Assembly (NCBI GenBank): GCA_000585075.1
Contig: JEMY01000026.1
Coordinates: forward strand, 1 to 64,000
Length of the DNA: 64,000 bases
Reading direction: 5' to 3'
Source: Candidatus Accumulibacter regalis
GTDB lineage: Bacteria; Pseudomonadota; Gammaproteobacteria; Burkholderiales; Rhodocyclaceae
A program made the translations under genes and the position numbers. The notes under the pieces are model-generated. The model was not told the origin of the DNA and searched no databases. It saw nothing but the letters and a program-made list of their open reading frames with translations. The number at the start of each line of letters is the position of its first letter. Position 1 is the first letter of the stretch. This document shows positions 19,468 through 29,618 of this stretch, piece by piece.

Positions 19468-20696
19468 GAGGGCTACTTTGGCTACTGGCACTTGCTGCCA
19501 CGGCTGTCGGCATTTCGCTGGCAGCAAGGTACAACGACGGCTACCTGCTGCTGATCGTCCCGCCGTATCGCATCGAGATCGCACTCAGTCTGGCGATTCT
19601 CCTCTTCTTTACCTCCTTCGCCCTGCTCTACCTGCTGCTGCGGACAATTGGGCTGACGCTCTCCCTGCCCGGCCGTATTGGTGACTATCGGGCACGGCGC
19701 CGTCGCGAGAAGGCCGCGGCGTCGCTTCATGAGGCCATTCGCCTGCTCTTCGAAGGGCGTTTCACGCAGGCTTTGAAGAAGGCCGGCGAGGCGCACGCTG
19801 CTGGCCACTCGCCGGGCGTGGCAGCCCTGCTCGCCGCACGGGCGGCGCATGGCCTTCGCGAACCCGAGAAGGAGCAGGAGTGGCTCGGCCGCGTCAACGA
19901 CGCGCGGCTGGATCCTGCCCGGTTGATGCTGGAAGCCGAAATGGCCATCGACCATGAGCACTATGCCGAGGCGGTGAGCTTGCTGCACGCCCTGCAGAAC
20001 ATTTCCGGTCGGCACATCGCCGCGTTGCGCCTTGAACTACGTGCGCAGCAGGGTTGCGGCAACTGGCCGGAGGTGTTGCGGCTGGCCCGCCTGCTCGAGA
20101 AGCGCGAAGCTTTGGCCCCTGAATTGGCGCAGGAAATCAAGACTCAGGCGCACCAGGAAACCATCCGCCGGCAGCAGCAGGCCGACGAGGGCCAATTGCT
20201 CGCCTACCTGCGCGCCATACCGGCCAAGGAGCGCAGCCTGAGGCTGACGCACACCGCCTGCGAAGCTCTGCTTGAACACGGCGTTTACGACGATGCGCAG
20301 CGCATGATCGAGAAACAACTCGAGGGGCAGTGGGATTCGGAGCTGGTGCAACTGTATGGCCAGGTGCGGGGTAGCGACCTGACTTCGTGTATTGCTCGCG
20401 CCGAGAAATGGCTGCCGCAGCATCCCGACGACGCACAACTGCTGCTCGCCTTGGGCCGCCTGTGTTTGCACCAGCGTTTGTGGGGTAAAGCCCAAATCTA
20501 CCTCGAGGCCTCACTGTCGCTGGTCGATCAGCGCGCGGTCAGGCTTGAGTTGGCTCGCCTCTTCGAGCAGACCGAACGCTGGGATGACGCCATGCCGCAC
20601 TACCGGGCCGCCGCCGAGCAGGTCGCCCTGCGTCCTACGCCGCTTCTTCGCCTTGGCCTAAGCTCTCCTCGCTCAGTGCCTCGTTTGCCCGGCTAG
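19464..20696 (+). CDS. hemY: HemY-like TPR membrane protein
   Basis: 410 residues; the GTG start at 19464 overlaps the hemX stop (GTGA). Two N-terminal membrane helices (about 3-20 and 39-62) are followed by a cytosolic alpha-helical TPR-type domain (AAASLHEAIRLLFEGRF, LMLEAEMAIDHEHYAEAV, PDDAQLLLALGRL). This is the proteobacterial HemY family of the hemCDXY cluster, not the Gram-positive coproporphyrinogen oxidase of the same name. It is thought to help organise heme synthesis at the membrane; molecular role not established. Last gene of the unit, converging on hemF with 25 bp between them. Confidence 0.9.
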   Translation: MRGLLWLLALAATAVGISLAARYNDGYLLLIVPPYRIEIALSLAILLFFTSFALLYLLLRTIGLTLSLPGRIGDYRARRRREKAAASLHEAIRLLFEGRFTQALKKAGEAHAAGHSPGVAALLAARAAHGLREPEKEQEWLGRVNDARLDPARLMLEAEMAIDHEHYAEAVSLLHALQNISGRHIAALRLELRAQQGCGNWPEVLRLARLLEKREALAPELAQEIKTQAHQETIRRQQQADEGQLLAYLRAIPAKERSLRLTHTACEALLEHGVYDDAQRMIEKQLEGQWDSELVQLYGQVRGSDLTSCIARAEKWLPQHPDDAQLLLALGRLCLHQRLWGKAQIYLEASLSLVDQRAVRLELARLFEQTERWDDAMPHYRAAAEQVALRPTPLLRLGLSSPRSVPRLPG

Positions 20697-20721
20697 GTCT
20701 GTCTATCGGTCTCTCGCCCGC

Positions 20722-21666
20722 TTAGACCCACTCTCGCGGTTCGAGCAGCGCGTAGAGTTCTGCTTCCGGGCTGCCGGCCGCGGGTCGCCAGTCGTAACGC
20801 CATTTGACCGTCGGTGGCAGCGACATCAGGATCGACTCGGTTCGTCCGCCCGACTGCAGGCCAAACAGCGTTCCGCGATCCCAGACCAGATTGAATTCGA
20901 CGTAGCGCCCCCGCCGATACGCCTGGAAGTCGCGCTCGCGTTCTCCGTATGGCGTTCCTTGGCGCTTGTCGATGATCGGCAGGTAGGCTTCGGTAAACGC
21001 TTCTCCGACGGCCTGAGTCAGCGCGAAGCAACGCTCGAACCCCCCCTCGCTCAGGTCGTCGAAGAACACGCCACCGACGCCACGTGGCTCATTGCGGTGT
21101 TTGAGGAAAAAGTACTCGTCGCACCATTTCTTGTAGCGCGCATGGACGTCTTTCCCGAAAGGGAGCAGCGCCTGCTTGCACGTGGCGTGAAAATGCCGGA
21201 TGTCTTCGCTGAATGGGTAGTAGGGGGTCAGGTCCATGCCACCGCCGAACCACCACACCGGTCCGGCATCGCTCCTGGTCGCCACCAGCGCGCGCACGTT
21301 CATGTGCGCGGTCGGGCAGTAGGGGTTTTGCGGGTGTAACACCAGCGAGACGCCCATCGCTTCGAAGGCGCGACCGGCCAGTTCTGGCCGCTTTGCGGTC
21401 GCCGAAGCGGGCAGCGTGGAACCGCTGACCTGCGAGAAGGCCACCCCACCGCGCTCGAAGACGCGACCGCCCTCGATGATGCACGTGCAGCCACTGCCGG
21501 CGAGCGGCTCACCGGCTGCCTTTTGCCAGCTATCGGCGCGGAATTGCCTGCCGTCGGCGCCCTCGACTGCTGCAAGCGCCGCGACGATGCGCGTCTGCAA
21601 GCCGGTGAAATAGCTCCTCAGGAGTGCCGCGTCGATCATTTCGAGGCTTTGCCGGCCGACCCCCAC
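20722..21666 (-). CDS. hemF: Coproporphyrinogen-III oxidase, aerobic
   Basis: Oxygen-dependent oxidative decarboxylation of coproporphyrinogen III to protoporphyrinogen IX. 314 residues. Signature stretches [32 protein letters not shown] and GGVFFDDL are intact. The start is GTG at 21666 with AGGGGA just upstream; an ATG nine codons in (MIDAALL) is the alternative. It follows purD by 25 bp on the same strand, so it is probably transcribed with the purine genes. It converges with the hemCDXY unit. Confidence 0.96.
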   Translation of the reverse strand: MGVGRQSLEMIDAALLRSYFTGLQTRIVAALAAVEGADGRQFRADSWQKAAGEPLAGSGCTCIIEGGRVFERGGVAFSQVSGSTLPASATAKRPELAGRAFEAMGVSLVLHPQNPYCPTAHMNVRALVATRSDAGPVWWFGGGMDLTPYYPFSEDIRHFHATCKQALLPFGKDVHARYKKWCDEYFFLKHRNEPRGVGGVFFDDLSEGGFERCFALTQAVGEAFTEAYLPIIDKRQGTPYGERERDFQAYRRGRYVEFNLVWDRGTLFGLQSGGRTESILMSLPPTVKWRYDWRPAAGSPEAELYALLEPREWV

Positions 21667-21691
21667 CAGATCCCCTGCCTGCTCTGACTCC

Positions 21692-22981
21692 TCATCGTGG
21701 CACGGCGCGGTGGCCGATGTCGTGGCGATACTGCATACCGTCGAAGTGAATTCCGATAATCAGATTGTAGGCGCGCTTCTGTGCCTGCTTGACGTTGTCG
21801 CCGAGCGCCGTGACGCAGAGTACGCGGCCACCGGCGGTGACCGTCTGGCCCTCGTGTTCGCGGGTCCCGGCGTGGAAAACATGACTGTCTTCGCTGCTTG
21901 CGCCGCCTTTCGGCAGGCCGCTGATCACGTCGCCCGTGCGCGGGGCGCCGGGGTAGTTGGCGGCCGCGAGAACGACGCCCAGGGCGACGCGCCGATCCCA
22001 GGTCGCTTCGACCTGGTCGAGCCGGCCGGCGACCGCGTGGTCGAGCAGCATGAACAGGTCCGACTTCAGGCGCATCAGGATCGGTTGCGCTTCCGGGTCG
22101 CCGAGGCGGCAATTGAATTCAACCGTCTTGACCGATCCGTCCTTGCCGATCATCAGCCCGGCGTAGAGGAAACCGGTGTAGGGGATTCCCTCGGCGGCCA
22201 TTCCGCGCACCGTCGGCAGGATGATTTCGCGCATCGTCCGGGCGTGCACCTCAGGCGTCACCACCAGCGCTGGCGAGTAGGCGCCCATGCCGCCGGTGTT
22301 GGGGCCGGTATCGCCGTCGCCGATACGCTTGTGGTCCTGACTCGACGCCAGCGGCAGGACGTCCTTGCCGTCGACCAGGACGATGAAGCTGGCTTCCTCG
22401 CCCTCCAGGAACTCCTCGACGACCACCTGCGTCGGTGTGCCACCTTCCGGTGCGCACGCGCCATTCTCTGGCAGCATGCGGTCGAGCGCAGCGTGCGCCT
22501 CGACGAGCGTCATCGCCACCACCACCCCCTTGCCGGCGGCGAGGCCATCGGCCTTGATGACGATTGGCGCACCCTGCTGGTCTACGTAGGCGTGCGCCGA
22601 AGCGCGGTCGGTGAAGCTTGCGAAGCGCGCCGTCGGGATACCGTGCCTGGCCATGAAGCGTTTGGCAAAGTCCTTCGAGCTTTCAAGTTGCGCGGCTTCC
22701 TTGCTCGGGCCGAAGATCTTCAGGCCGCGGGCGCGAAAAAGGTTGACTATGCCCGCCGCCAGCGGCGCTTCGGGGCCGACGATGGTCAGCGACACCTTTT
22801 CTTCTTCGGCGAAGTCGGCGAGCGCGTCGAGATCGGTGATGGCCACATTCTCCAGCGCCCGGTCCGCAGCTGTGCCGGCGTTGCCAGGCGCGACGAAGAC
22901 CTTCTGCAGGCCGGGCGTCTTGGCCAGACACCAGGCGAGTGCGTGTTCGCGACCGCCCGAACCGATGACCAGTAACTTCAT
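21692..22981 (-). CDS. purD: Phosphoribosylamine-glycine ligase (GAR synthetase)
   Basis: ATP-grasp enzyme, second step of purine synthesis. 429 residues. The N-terminus [17 protein letters not shown] is the family start and fixes ATG 22981, although the frame is open further upstream. [12 protein letters not shown], the ATP-grasp segment [17 protein letters not shown] and [11 protein letters not shown] are clear. It lies between purH and hemF. Confidence 0.96.
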   Translation of the reverse strand: MKLLVIGSGGREHALAWCLAKTPGLQKVFVAPGNAGTAADRALENVAITDLDALADFAEEEKVSLTIVGPEAPLAAGIVNLFRARGLKIFGPSKEAAQLESSKDFAKRFMARHGIPTARFASFTDRASAHAYVDQQGAPIVIKADGLAAGKGVVVAMTLVEAHAALDRMLPENGACAPEGGTPTQVVVEEFLEGEEASFIVLVDGKDVLPLASSQDHKRIGDGDTGPNTGGMGAYSPALVVTPEVHARTMREIILPTVRGMAAEGIPYTGFLYAGLMIGKDGSVKTVEFNCRLGDPEAQPILMRLKSDLFMLLDHAVAGRLDQVEATWDRRVALGVVLAAANYPGAPRTGDVISGLPKGGASSEDSHVFHAGTREHEGQTVTAGGRVLCVTALGDNVKQAQKRAYNLIIGIHFDGMQYRHDIGHRAVPR

Positions 22982-23119
22982 AAAAATCCTCTCCCCCGAG
23001 AGCGGCCGCGGCGGCATGCTGCTGGTCCGCAGCAGAACGATTGCCGTCGACAATTCCGCCGGTATTTAGATCAGCTCAAAAAGCCCGTCACACATCGTGT
23101 CTTTGCCGCCGCATCGCGA

Positions 23120-24685
23120 TCAGTGCCGGAAGTGACGGGCGCCGGTGAACACCATCGTCAGTCCATGCTCGTTGGCGGCGGCAATCACCTCCTCGTCGCG
23201 CATCGACCCTCCCGGCTGGATGACCGCCTTGGCGCCCGCCGCCGCGAGGACGTCGATGCCGTCACGGAAGGGGAAGAAAGCGTCGGAGGCGACCACCGAA
23301 CCGGCCAGTTCGAGACACGCGTTCTGGGCCTTGCTTACGGCAATTCGCGTCGAGTCGACGCGGCTCATCTGGCCGGCGCCAACGCCCAGGGTCATGCCGT
23401 GGCCACAGAAGACGATGGCATTGGACTTGACGAACTTGGCGACGCGGTAGGCAAAAAGCAGGTTCTCGATCTGCGACGCGCTCGGCACCAGGGCGCTGAC
23501 CACCCTGAGGTCGGACGCCTGCACGTTGAATCGGTCCGGTGTCTGCAGCAACAGGCCGCCGCCGATGCGCTTCATCTCGAAGTCGTGGTAGACCTTGGCC
23601 AGTGGCAGTTCCAGGACGCGCAGGTTTTGCTTGCCGGACAGCAGTTCCCTGGCCGCGGCGGTGAACCCGGGAGCGAGAAGAACCTCGACGAAATGCTTGC
23701 GCGAATTCATGGCCACGATGACGTCGGCGTCTACCGTGCCGTTGAAAGCAATGATGCCGCCAAACGCCGACGTCGAGTCGGTCTGAAAGGCTTTTTCGTA
23801 CGCCGACAGCAGATCGGCGCTGATCGCGACGCCGCAGGGATTGGCGTGCTTGACGATCACGCAGGCGGGCGTGTCGAAGGTCTTGACGCATTCCCAGGCG
23901 GCGTCCGCGTCGGCGATGTTGTTGTACGACAGCTCCTTGCCCTGTAGCTGCCGGTAGTTGGCGATCGAGCCTGCGACCGGCTCTGGATCACGGTAGAAGG
24001 CGGCCTGCTGGTGTGGGTTCTCGCCGTAACGCAGCGTCTCGCCGCGATCGAAAGCCAGCTGCAGCCGCTCGGGAAAGGGCTTTGCCTGTTCGCTTTCGTC
24101 AAGAGAGGTCAGCCAGTTGGCGATGGCCGCGTCGTAGCGTGCGGTATGTACGAAGGCTTTCTTGGCCAGGGCGAAGCGGGTGGCTGCGCTCAGCCCGCCA
24201 CCGTTGCTCGCCATTTCCGAGAGGAGTGCCGGGTAGTCTTCGGGATCGGTGACCACGGCCACGCCGGCGTAGTTCTTGGCCGCCGAACGGACCATGGCTG
24301 GACCGCCAATGTCGATGTTCTCGATGGCCTCGGCGAGCGTGACGTCGGGTTTGGCAATCGTCTCGCGGAAAGGGTAGAGGTTGACGCAAACCAGATCGAT
24401 CGCCGGAATGCCGTGCTCCTCGATAGTCGCCAGGTGTTCCGGCAGATCGCGGCGGGCGAGGATGCCGCCGTGCACCTTCGGATGCAGCGTTTTCACGCGG
24501 CCGTCGAGCATTTCCGGGAAGCCCGTGTAATCGCCGACCTCGGTGACCTCAAGCCCGGCATCGCGCAGCATTTTGGCCGTGCCGCCGGTCGACAGCAGTC
24601 TGACGCCGTAGGCGGCAAGGCCCTGGGCAAATTCGCGAGCACGATTCTTGTTGGAGAGGCTGATCAGGGCTTGGCGTATTTTCAT
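23120..24685 (-). CDS. purH: Bifunctional AICAR transformylase / IMP cyclohydrolase
   Basis: Final two steps of IMP synthesis. 521 residues. N-terminal MGS-like cyclohydrolase domain (about 1-195; [25 protein letters not shown]) and C-terminal formyltransferase domain with the catalytic Lys-His in [12 protein letters not shown]. The ATG at 24685 opens the conserved N-terminus; upstream sequence in the same frame has no similarity. The dusB-fis-purH order is characteristic of betaproteobacteria. Confidence 0.97.
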   Translation of the reverse strand: MKIRQALISLSNKNRAREFAQGLAAYGVRLLSTGGTAKMLRDAGLEVTEVGDYTGFPEMLDGRVKTLHPKVHGGILARRDLPEHLATIEEHGIPAIDLVCVNLYPFRETIAKPDVTLAEAIENIDIGGPAMVRSAAKNYAGVAVVTDPEDYPALLSEMASNGGGLSAATRFALAKKAFVHTARYDAAIANWLTSLDESEQAKPFPERLQLAFDRGETLRYGENPHQQAAFYRDPEPVAGSIANYRQLQGKELSYNNIADADAAWECVKTFDTPACVIVKHANPCGVAISADLLSAYEKAFQTDSTSAFGGIIAFNGTVDADVIVAMNSRKHFVEVLLAPGFTAAARELLSGKQNLRVLELPLAKVYHDFEMKRIGGGLLLQTPDRFNVQASDLRVVSALVPSASQIENLLFAYRVAKFVKSNAIVFCGHGMTLGVGAGQMSRVDSTRIAVSKAQNACLELAGSVVASDAFFPFRDGIDVLAAAGAKAVIQPGGSMRDEEVIAAANEHGLTMVFTGARHFRH

Positions 24686-24734
24686 GGTGGGCAGGTTTGC
24701 GACAGGGTAGGGAGGATTGGAGCAAGAGGTCGGT

Positions 24735-24986
24735 TCAGGCGATGAGCCGGTGATCGACCAGCTTCTTGCGCAGGGTGTTGCGGTTGATTCCGAGAATTTC
24801 GGCAGCGAAAGTCTGGTTGCCGCCGGCCTGTTTGAGCACGACTTCGAGCATCGGGCGTTCAACGCTCTTGATCACCATCTCGTATACCGGTGCCGGCTTT
24901 TCGCCGTCAAGGTGCTGAAAATAGTTTTCCAGCGCCTTGCGGACGAAACTTGCAATGTCCTCATCCTCATCGTGTTGTCGCTTCAT
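24735..24986 (-). CDS. fis: Fis-family DNA-binding protein
   Basis: 83 residues. The C-terminal helix-turn-helix reads [20 protein letters not shown], followed by LRKKL, the standard Fis/NtrC-type DNA-binding end. Acts as a nucleoid-associated regulator. Its ATG overlaps the dusB stop codon, an arrangement conserved in proteobacteria (dusB-fis). It is followed 49 bp later by purH. Confidence 0.95.
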   Translation of the reverse strand: MKRQHDEDEDIASFVRKALENYFQHLDGEKPAPVYEMVIKSVERPMLEVVLKQAGGNQTFAAEILGINRNTLRKKLVDHRLIA

Positions 24987-26035
24987 GCGGCGAGATCCTC
25001 ACAATTGGCGTTGGCCAGCGCCGGCGTGGCCGGATCGCTGCTGACGTAGGGCAGGTGCTCGTTGTGCTCGGCGAGCGCCAGGAAAAAGTCGTTGACCGCT
25101 TGCCGTTGCAGGGCGATCGTCGGCAATTGGTTCATCATGTGGCGGAAGGCTGCCGATCCGACCAGCCCCTTCGTGTACCACGAGATATGCTTGCGCGCGA
25201 CGCGCACGCCAGTTTCCGTGCCGTAGAAGAGGTAGAGGTCTTCAAGGTGGGCGAGCAGGATGCGGTGAATCTCGCTGACCCGCGGCGGCATCAGAGGCGT
25301 GCCGGTGTTCAGGAAGTGCTCGATCTCGCGGAACAGCCAGGGACGACCCTGGGCCGCGCGGCCGATCATCAGCGCGTCGGCGCCGGTGCTCTCGAGAACG
25401 AACTTTGCCGTCTCCGGCGAGACGATGTCGCCGTTGGCGATCAGCGGAATGCGGGCCTCGGCCTTCACCGCGCGCATGGTGTCGTACTCGGCGTGACCGC
25501 TGTAGCCACAGGCGCGCGTCCGGCCATGCATGGCCAGAGCCCGGATCCCGGACTGCTCGGCAATTTTCAGAATGCTCAGGGCGTTACGGTTGCCGGTGTC
25601 CCAGCCGGTCCGGATCTTCAGCGTCACCGGCGTCTGCGGTACCGCCTTGACCACCGCCGACAGGATCTTGCCGACCAGGGGCTCGTCGCGGAGCAGGGCA
25701 GAGCCGGCCATCACATTGCAGATCTTCTTGGCCGGGCAGCCCATGTTGATATCGATGATCTGCGCTCCGCGGTCGACGTTGTAGCGCGCCGCATCGGCCA
25801 TCATCGCCGGGTCTGCGCCGGCGATCTGCACCGAGATCGGCGCCACTTCGCCATCGTGATTGGCGCGGCGGCGGGTTTTCGCGCTTCCGTAGAGCAGTGA
25901 GTTCGAAGTCACCATCTCGGAGACGGCGAGGCCGGCGCCAAGGCTCTTGCAGAGCTGTCTGAAAGGCCGGTCGGTCACACCTGCCATCGGCGCGACAAAC
26001 AGGTTGTTGCGAAGCGTAAATCCGAGGAATTCCAT
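24983..26035 (-). CDS. dusB: tRNA-dihydrouridine synthase B
   Basis: FMN enzyme that reduces uridine in the tRNA D-loop. 350 residues. APMAGVTDRPFRQLC, NMGCPAKKICN, the RNA-binding MHGRTRACGYSG and NGDI are the family signatures. First gene of the apparent dusB-fis-purH-purD-hemF run. Confidence 0.96.
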   Translation of the reverse strand: MEFLGFTLRNNLFVAPMAGVTDRPFRQLCKSLGAGLAVSEMVTSNSLLYGSAKTRRRANHDGEVAPISVQIAGADPAMMADAARYNVDRGAQIIDINMGCPAKKICNVMAGSALLRDEPLVGKILSAVVKAVPQTPVTLKIRTGWDTGNRNALSILKIAEQSGIRALAMHGRTRACGYSGHAEYDTMRAVKAEARIPLIANGDIVSPETAKFVLESTGADALMIGRAAQGRPWLFREIEHFLNTGTPLMPPRVSEIHRILLAHLEDLYLFYGTETGVRVARKHISWYTKGLVGSAAFRHMMNQLPTIALQRQAVNDFFLALAEHNEHLPYVSSDPATPALANANCEDLAA

Positions 26036-26237
26036 GGCGGTGCGGTGCCGGGGCGCAAGGCAAGACCGGGATTCTACCGCGATTGGCGCCCGAAAAACAG
26101 ACGATCTTGCGTGCCGGCGACATTGATCGCCTTGGCGATGGCGTCACGGCATCGGCAGGCCTGCCGCCGGACTGGGCCTTGAGCTCAGCCGTCGCTACCT
26201 GCTTCCTGCGGCGTCAGCGTGCGCGGCGCTTCTCGCC

Positions 26238-26264
26238 CTGACGGCCACCCGAATTGGCCGTCAG
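26238..26264 (-). terminator. Inverted repeat at the end of minE
   Basis: Ten-base perfect arms 26238-26247 and 26255-26264 with a 7-nt loop; the distal arm overlaps the minE stop codon. No U-tract, so termination strength is uncertain. Confidence 0.4.
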
Positions 26265-26542
26265 GCGCTGTCCTGAGCCTTGTTGGCCGTGTCCGGCATG
26301 ACGATGTTCACCTCGAGTACTTCCATGTTTCCCTGCTTCTCGATCGATACCTTGATATCTTCCGGGTTCACCGAGACGTACTTCGAGATCACCGCCATCA
26401 ACTCCTGCTGCAATGCCGGCAGGAAGTCGGGCGTGTTGTTACTTTCATTGCGTTCGTGGGCAATGATCAGTTGCAGGCGTTCCTTGGCAATGGACGCCGT
26501 CTTGGGCTTGCTGCCGCCGAAGATCAGGGAGAACAGGGACAT
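26261..26542 (-). CDS. minE: Cell division topological specificity factor MinE
   Basis: 93 residues. N-terminal membrane/MinD-contact region ([25 protein letters not shown]) and C-terminal dimerisation domain. Stimulates MinD ATPase to set up pole-to-pole oscillation. It begins 2 bp after the minD stop. Confidence 0.97.
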   Translation of the reverse strand: MSLFSLIFGGSKPKTASIAKERLQLIIAHERNESNNTPDFLPALQQELMAVISKYVSVNPEDIKVSIEKQGNMEVLEVNIVMPDTANKAQDSA

Positions 26543-26544
26543 CC

Positions 26545-27366
26545 TTATTTACCCCCGAAGAATCGCTTGAACAGGCCGGGCTTCTCGTAGTCGACGTAAC
26601 GCAGGGGGATGGTTTCGCCGAGGAAGCGGCCGACCACGTCAAGGTAGGCGCCGGCAACATCGCTGTTGGCGAGGTGGATCGCAGGCGAGCCGGCGTTCGA
26701 AGACTGAAGTACCGCTTCAGACTCGGGAATGACGCCGATGATCGGCACGCGCAGAATCTCCTGCACATCCTTGTACGAGAGCATTTCCCCCTCTTCGACG
26801 CGTTTTGGCGAGTAGCGGGTGATCAGCAGATGTTCCTTGACCGGCTCGCCGCCGCTCAGGGCACGGCGTGACTTGGCCTGGATGATGCCGAGAATGCGGT
26901 CCGAGTCGCGTACCGAGGAAACTTCCGGGTTGCTGACCACCAGCGCTTCGTCGGCAAAGGTCAGGGCCAGAACCGCCCCGCGCTCGATGCCCGCCGGCGA
27001 ATCGCAGACGACGTAATCGAAGGCCATGTGTTCGAGTTCCTTGAGGACTTTCTCGACCCCTTCTTCGCTGAGCGCGTCCTTGTCGCGAGTCTGTGAAGCC
27101 GGCAGGACGAAGAGATTGCCGTTCTCGCAGTGCTTGTCCTTGATCAGCGCCTGGGTGAGCGTTGCTTCTCCGTTGAGAACGTTGACCAGGTCGTAGACCA
27201 CGCGGCGCTCGCAGCCCATGATCAGATCCAGGTTGCGCAGACCGACGTCAAAATCGATGACGGCAGTTTTGTAACCACGCAGGGCGAGCCCTGATGCGAA
27301 GCTGGCGCTGGTGGTGGTCTTGCCGACTCCACCCTTGCCCGACGTTACGACGACAATACGTGTCAC
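26545..27366 (-). CDS. minD: Septum-site determining ATPase MinD
   Basis: 273 residues. Deviant Walker [10 protein letters not shown] near the N-terminus, [21 protein letters not shown] and the C-terminal amphipathic membrane-targeting helix ([10 protein letters not shown]). Brings MinC to the membrane. Middle gene of minC-minD-minE, 102 bp after minC. Confidence 0.98.
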   Translation of the reverse strand: MTRIVVVTSGKGGVGKTTTSASFASGLALRGYKTAVIDFDVGLRNLDLIMGCERRVVYDLVNVLNGEATLTQALIKDKHCENGNLFVLPASQTRDKDALSEEGVEKVLKELEHMAFDYVVCDSPAGIERGAVLALTFADEALVVSNPEVSSVRDSDRILGIIQAKSRRALSGGEPVKEHLLITRYSPKRVEEGEMLSYKDVQEILRVPIIGVIPESEAVLQSSNAGSPAIHLANSDVAGAYLDVVGRFLGETIPLRYVDYEKPGLFKRFFGGK

Positions 27367-27468
27367 GGATCTTTCTCCGCAGATTAAAGACGGGATTCTA
27401 CCCGCAGAATGGGCTTTCTGCTGATTCGCGCAGCGCTGGCAGTGCCATTGCCGCTGCCAGAGCCGCTG

Positions 27469-28278
27469 CTACTCGGTCCTGAGTGGCTCGACGACCAGCT
27501 TGCCGGAGCTGTCGCCAGTTTTTTCAGCGAGCCTGACCTGCACCGCTTTGCCCGCCAGATCGCTCGGTACGCCACTGTCGAAAGTCCGATACAGTCCGGC
27601 AACCGAGACCAGCTGGGCATCGAAGCGAGTGCTGAAGATGCGTGCCTCGGTATCGCCGCTGGCGCCCGCCAGTGCACGACCGTGCAAGGGGGCGTAGATG
27701 TGGATGTTGCCGTCGGCGATGACTTCGGCACCGGAGTTGACCGCGGCGAGAACGACCAGGTCGCCGCCACGTGCGTAGATCTGTTGCCCCGAACGCAAGG
27801 GCCGGGTGAGGAACAGCGTCGGCGACCTCGCGCCAGCGCTGGCGGCGGGTGCGGGCTTTTCTTCCGGTGCTGGCTCGGGCTTTGCTTCCGGCACTGGCGG
27901 CGGCGCGGCGGGCGCCGGAAGCTCGTCGTCGGCACGGGGCGCCGCGCGTAGCGAACGATCGACGGCGGCGTAGGTCGGCAGGCCGGCCGTGCGGGCGCTT
28001 TCGCGAAGCTCATCGCTGCCGCCCCGGACACCGATCACGTTCAGCCCGTGGGTCCTGAAGAGCTCCTTTAAGAACTGCCATTTGGCCGACGAGGCGGCAG
28101 CCGCCTGCGACAAGTCGAGCACGGCAGCCTCGCCATCGAAAAAGGGATCGTCGCCGAACAGCGCGCTGGCGGCTTCGCCGAGTTCGCCCAGTTGCAGCGA
28201 TCGCAGGCTGACCGTGACGATGGGCAGGGTGGTTCCCTTGAACTCGATCAGTGGTGGGGTCTTGTTGGTTGGCGGCAT
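27469..28278 (-). CDS. minC: Septum-site determining protein MinC
   Basis: 269 residues: N-terminal FtsZ-inhibiting domain, a Pro/Ala/Glu-rich linker (about residues 118-150), and the C-terminal beta-helical domain that binds MinD ([37 protein letters not shown]). The linker is longer than in E. coli MinC. First gene of the min unit. Confidence 0.96.
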   Translation of the reverse strand: MPPTNKTPPLIEFKGTTLPIVTVSLRSLQLGELGEAASALFGDDPFFDGEAAVLDLSQAAAASSAKWQFLKELFRTHGLNVIGVRGGSDELRESARTAGLPTYAAVDRSLRAAPRADDELPAPAAPPPVPEAKPEPAPEEKPAPAASAGARSPTLFLTRPLRSGQQIYARGGDLVVLAAVNSGAEVIADGNIHIYAPLHGRALAGASGDTEARIFSTRFDAQLVSVAGLYRTFDSGVPSDLAGKAVQVRLAEKTGDSSGKLVVEPLRTE

Positions 28279-28381
28279 GGGATCGTGAGGGCGCTCTTGC
28301 TGGAACTGGGGAATCGGCGAAGTCTAGCGGAATCGCCTGTAAAAGCGAACTGCGGCGACGACATTTTCGTGCTTTGCGGGC

Positions 28382-28413
28382 GCTCTTGGCTGCGCTTAAG
28401 CGCAGCCAAGAGC
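28382..28413. terminator. Perfect 32-bp palindrome downstream of ubiH
   Basis: Sixteen-base arms with no unpaired centre, 14 bp past the ubiH stop and 104 bp before minC on the same strand. It lacks a U-tract on either strand, so the call as terminator is tentative. Confidence 0.45.
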
Positions 28414-28427
28414 CTGGCGTCGACCGT

Positions 28428-29618
28428 TCATGGCCAGGCGCGGGCCCCCCAGATCATTCGTTTGGCGACGAAGTGGCGCAGCGGCGGCAAGACGTCGAGT
28501 GCCAGCAGCCCTGCGCCACGAGCGATCCGTAGCGGCGCCAGGTCTATGCCGAAGACGCGCACGAGGCCGTCGGTGAAGGCGATGCTGCCCTGGCGGTCAA
28601 GGCGGCGAGAACGCGCGTAGGCGGCCAGGACAGCGGCATTGCCCGCGTCGCCGCTGGCGTTGGCAAGCAGCACCGCCGCGAGTTCCCAGGCGTCGCGCAA
28701 ACCGAGGTTGAAGCCCTGTCCGGAAACCGGGTGCAGGCTTTGCGCGGCGTTGCCGATCCACACCTGGCGTCGGCCAGCCAGTTGCTCGCGGACCCGCAGC
28801 GCCAACGGAAAGCTGGTGCGCGGACCACTGGCAACGAAAGCGAGGCGGCTGCCGAACTGCGCCCGTAGCGCGGCGAGGAAGTCACCCTCGTCGAGGGCGA
28901 GCAGGTTGGCGGCCTTTTCCGGTGGCACGGTAAACACCAGCGAGTAGTCCTGCCCCAGCGGCAGCAGGGCAAGCGGACCATCGGGCGTAAAACGTTCCCA
29001 GGCGCGCTGCTGGTGACCAGGAACGGGGCGAACTTCGGCGACCACGGCGTGCTGCCGGTAATCGTAAACGCGCACGTCGGGGTCGCTGACCGGCGTACCT
29101 TCGGCGTGCACAACGAGTCTGGCCCGGATTCGTCGCGGCGCGGCGGGGTCGCCGTTCTGCGCCGCCAGCGTAATCTCGGCCGTGTCGTTGCCGGTCGTGA
29201 TGTCGAGCAGCGTGCAGTCGTGCAAGCACTGCGTCGCGTCGATGCGCGCGTCGAGGGTGGCGGCGAGATCGCGGTAGCGCATCACGTAGCCGAGCGCGGC
29301 GATGCCGTATTCGCTGGCATCGATTAGCGTGCGACCAAAACCGCCGCGCTGCGAAACGTGGATGCTTTCGATCGCCGTTGCCGCGCTTGCCTTCCAGGCG
29401 CCGAGACGTTCAAGCAGCTGGCGGCTGCCATGCGCCAGCGCCAGCGCGCGCGGGTCGCGGGCCCAGGCCGCGTGCGGGCGGCTGTCGAGCAAGAGCACGC
29501 TCTGCGGCCCGCCGGCCAGCGCCAAGGCCAGCGACATGCCAACTGGCCCGGCGCCGACGATGGCGACGTCGACAGAGCTTGCGTTCGTGCTCTCCGCGCC
29601 GTTCGCCGGCTCACTCAT
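28428..29618 (-). CDS. ubiH: UbiH/UbiF-family FAD monooxygenase (ubiquinone synthesis)
   Basis: 396 residues. FAD-binding IVGAGPVGMSLALALAG at the N-terminus and the second FAD motif GNAAQSLHPVSGQGFNLGLRDA-type stretch characteristic of UbiH/UbiF/VisC hydroxylases. It hydroxylates the aromatic ring of a ubiquinone precursor; which ring position cannot be told from sequence. The ATG at 29618 lies within the last codons of pepP, so they are coupled; pepP-ubiH is a common pair. Confidence 0.88.
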   Translation of the reverse strand: MSEPANGAESTNASSVDVAIVGAGPVGMSLALALAGGPQSVLLLDSRPHAAWARDPRALALAHGSRQLLERLGAWKASAATAIESIHVSQRGGFGRTLIDASEYGIAALGYVMRYRDLAATLDARIDATQCLHDCTLLDITTGNDTAEITLAAQNGDPAAPRRIRARLVVHAEGTPVSDPDVRVYDYRQHAVVAEVRPVPGHQQRAWERFTPDGPLALLPLGQDYSLVFTVPPEKAANLLALDEGDFLAALRAQFGSRLAFVASGPRTSFPLALRVREQLAGRRQVWIGNAAQSLHPVSGQGFNLGLRDAWELAAVLLANASGDAGNAAVLAAYARSRRLDRQGSIAFTDGLVRVFGIDLAPLRIARGAGLLALDVLPPLRHFVAKRMIWGARAWP

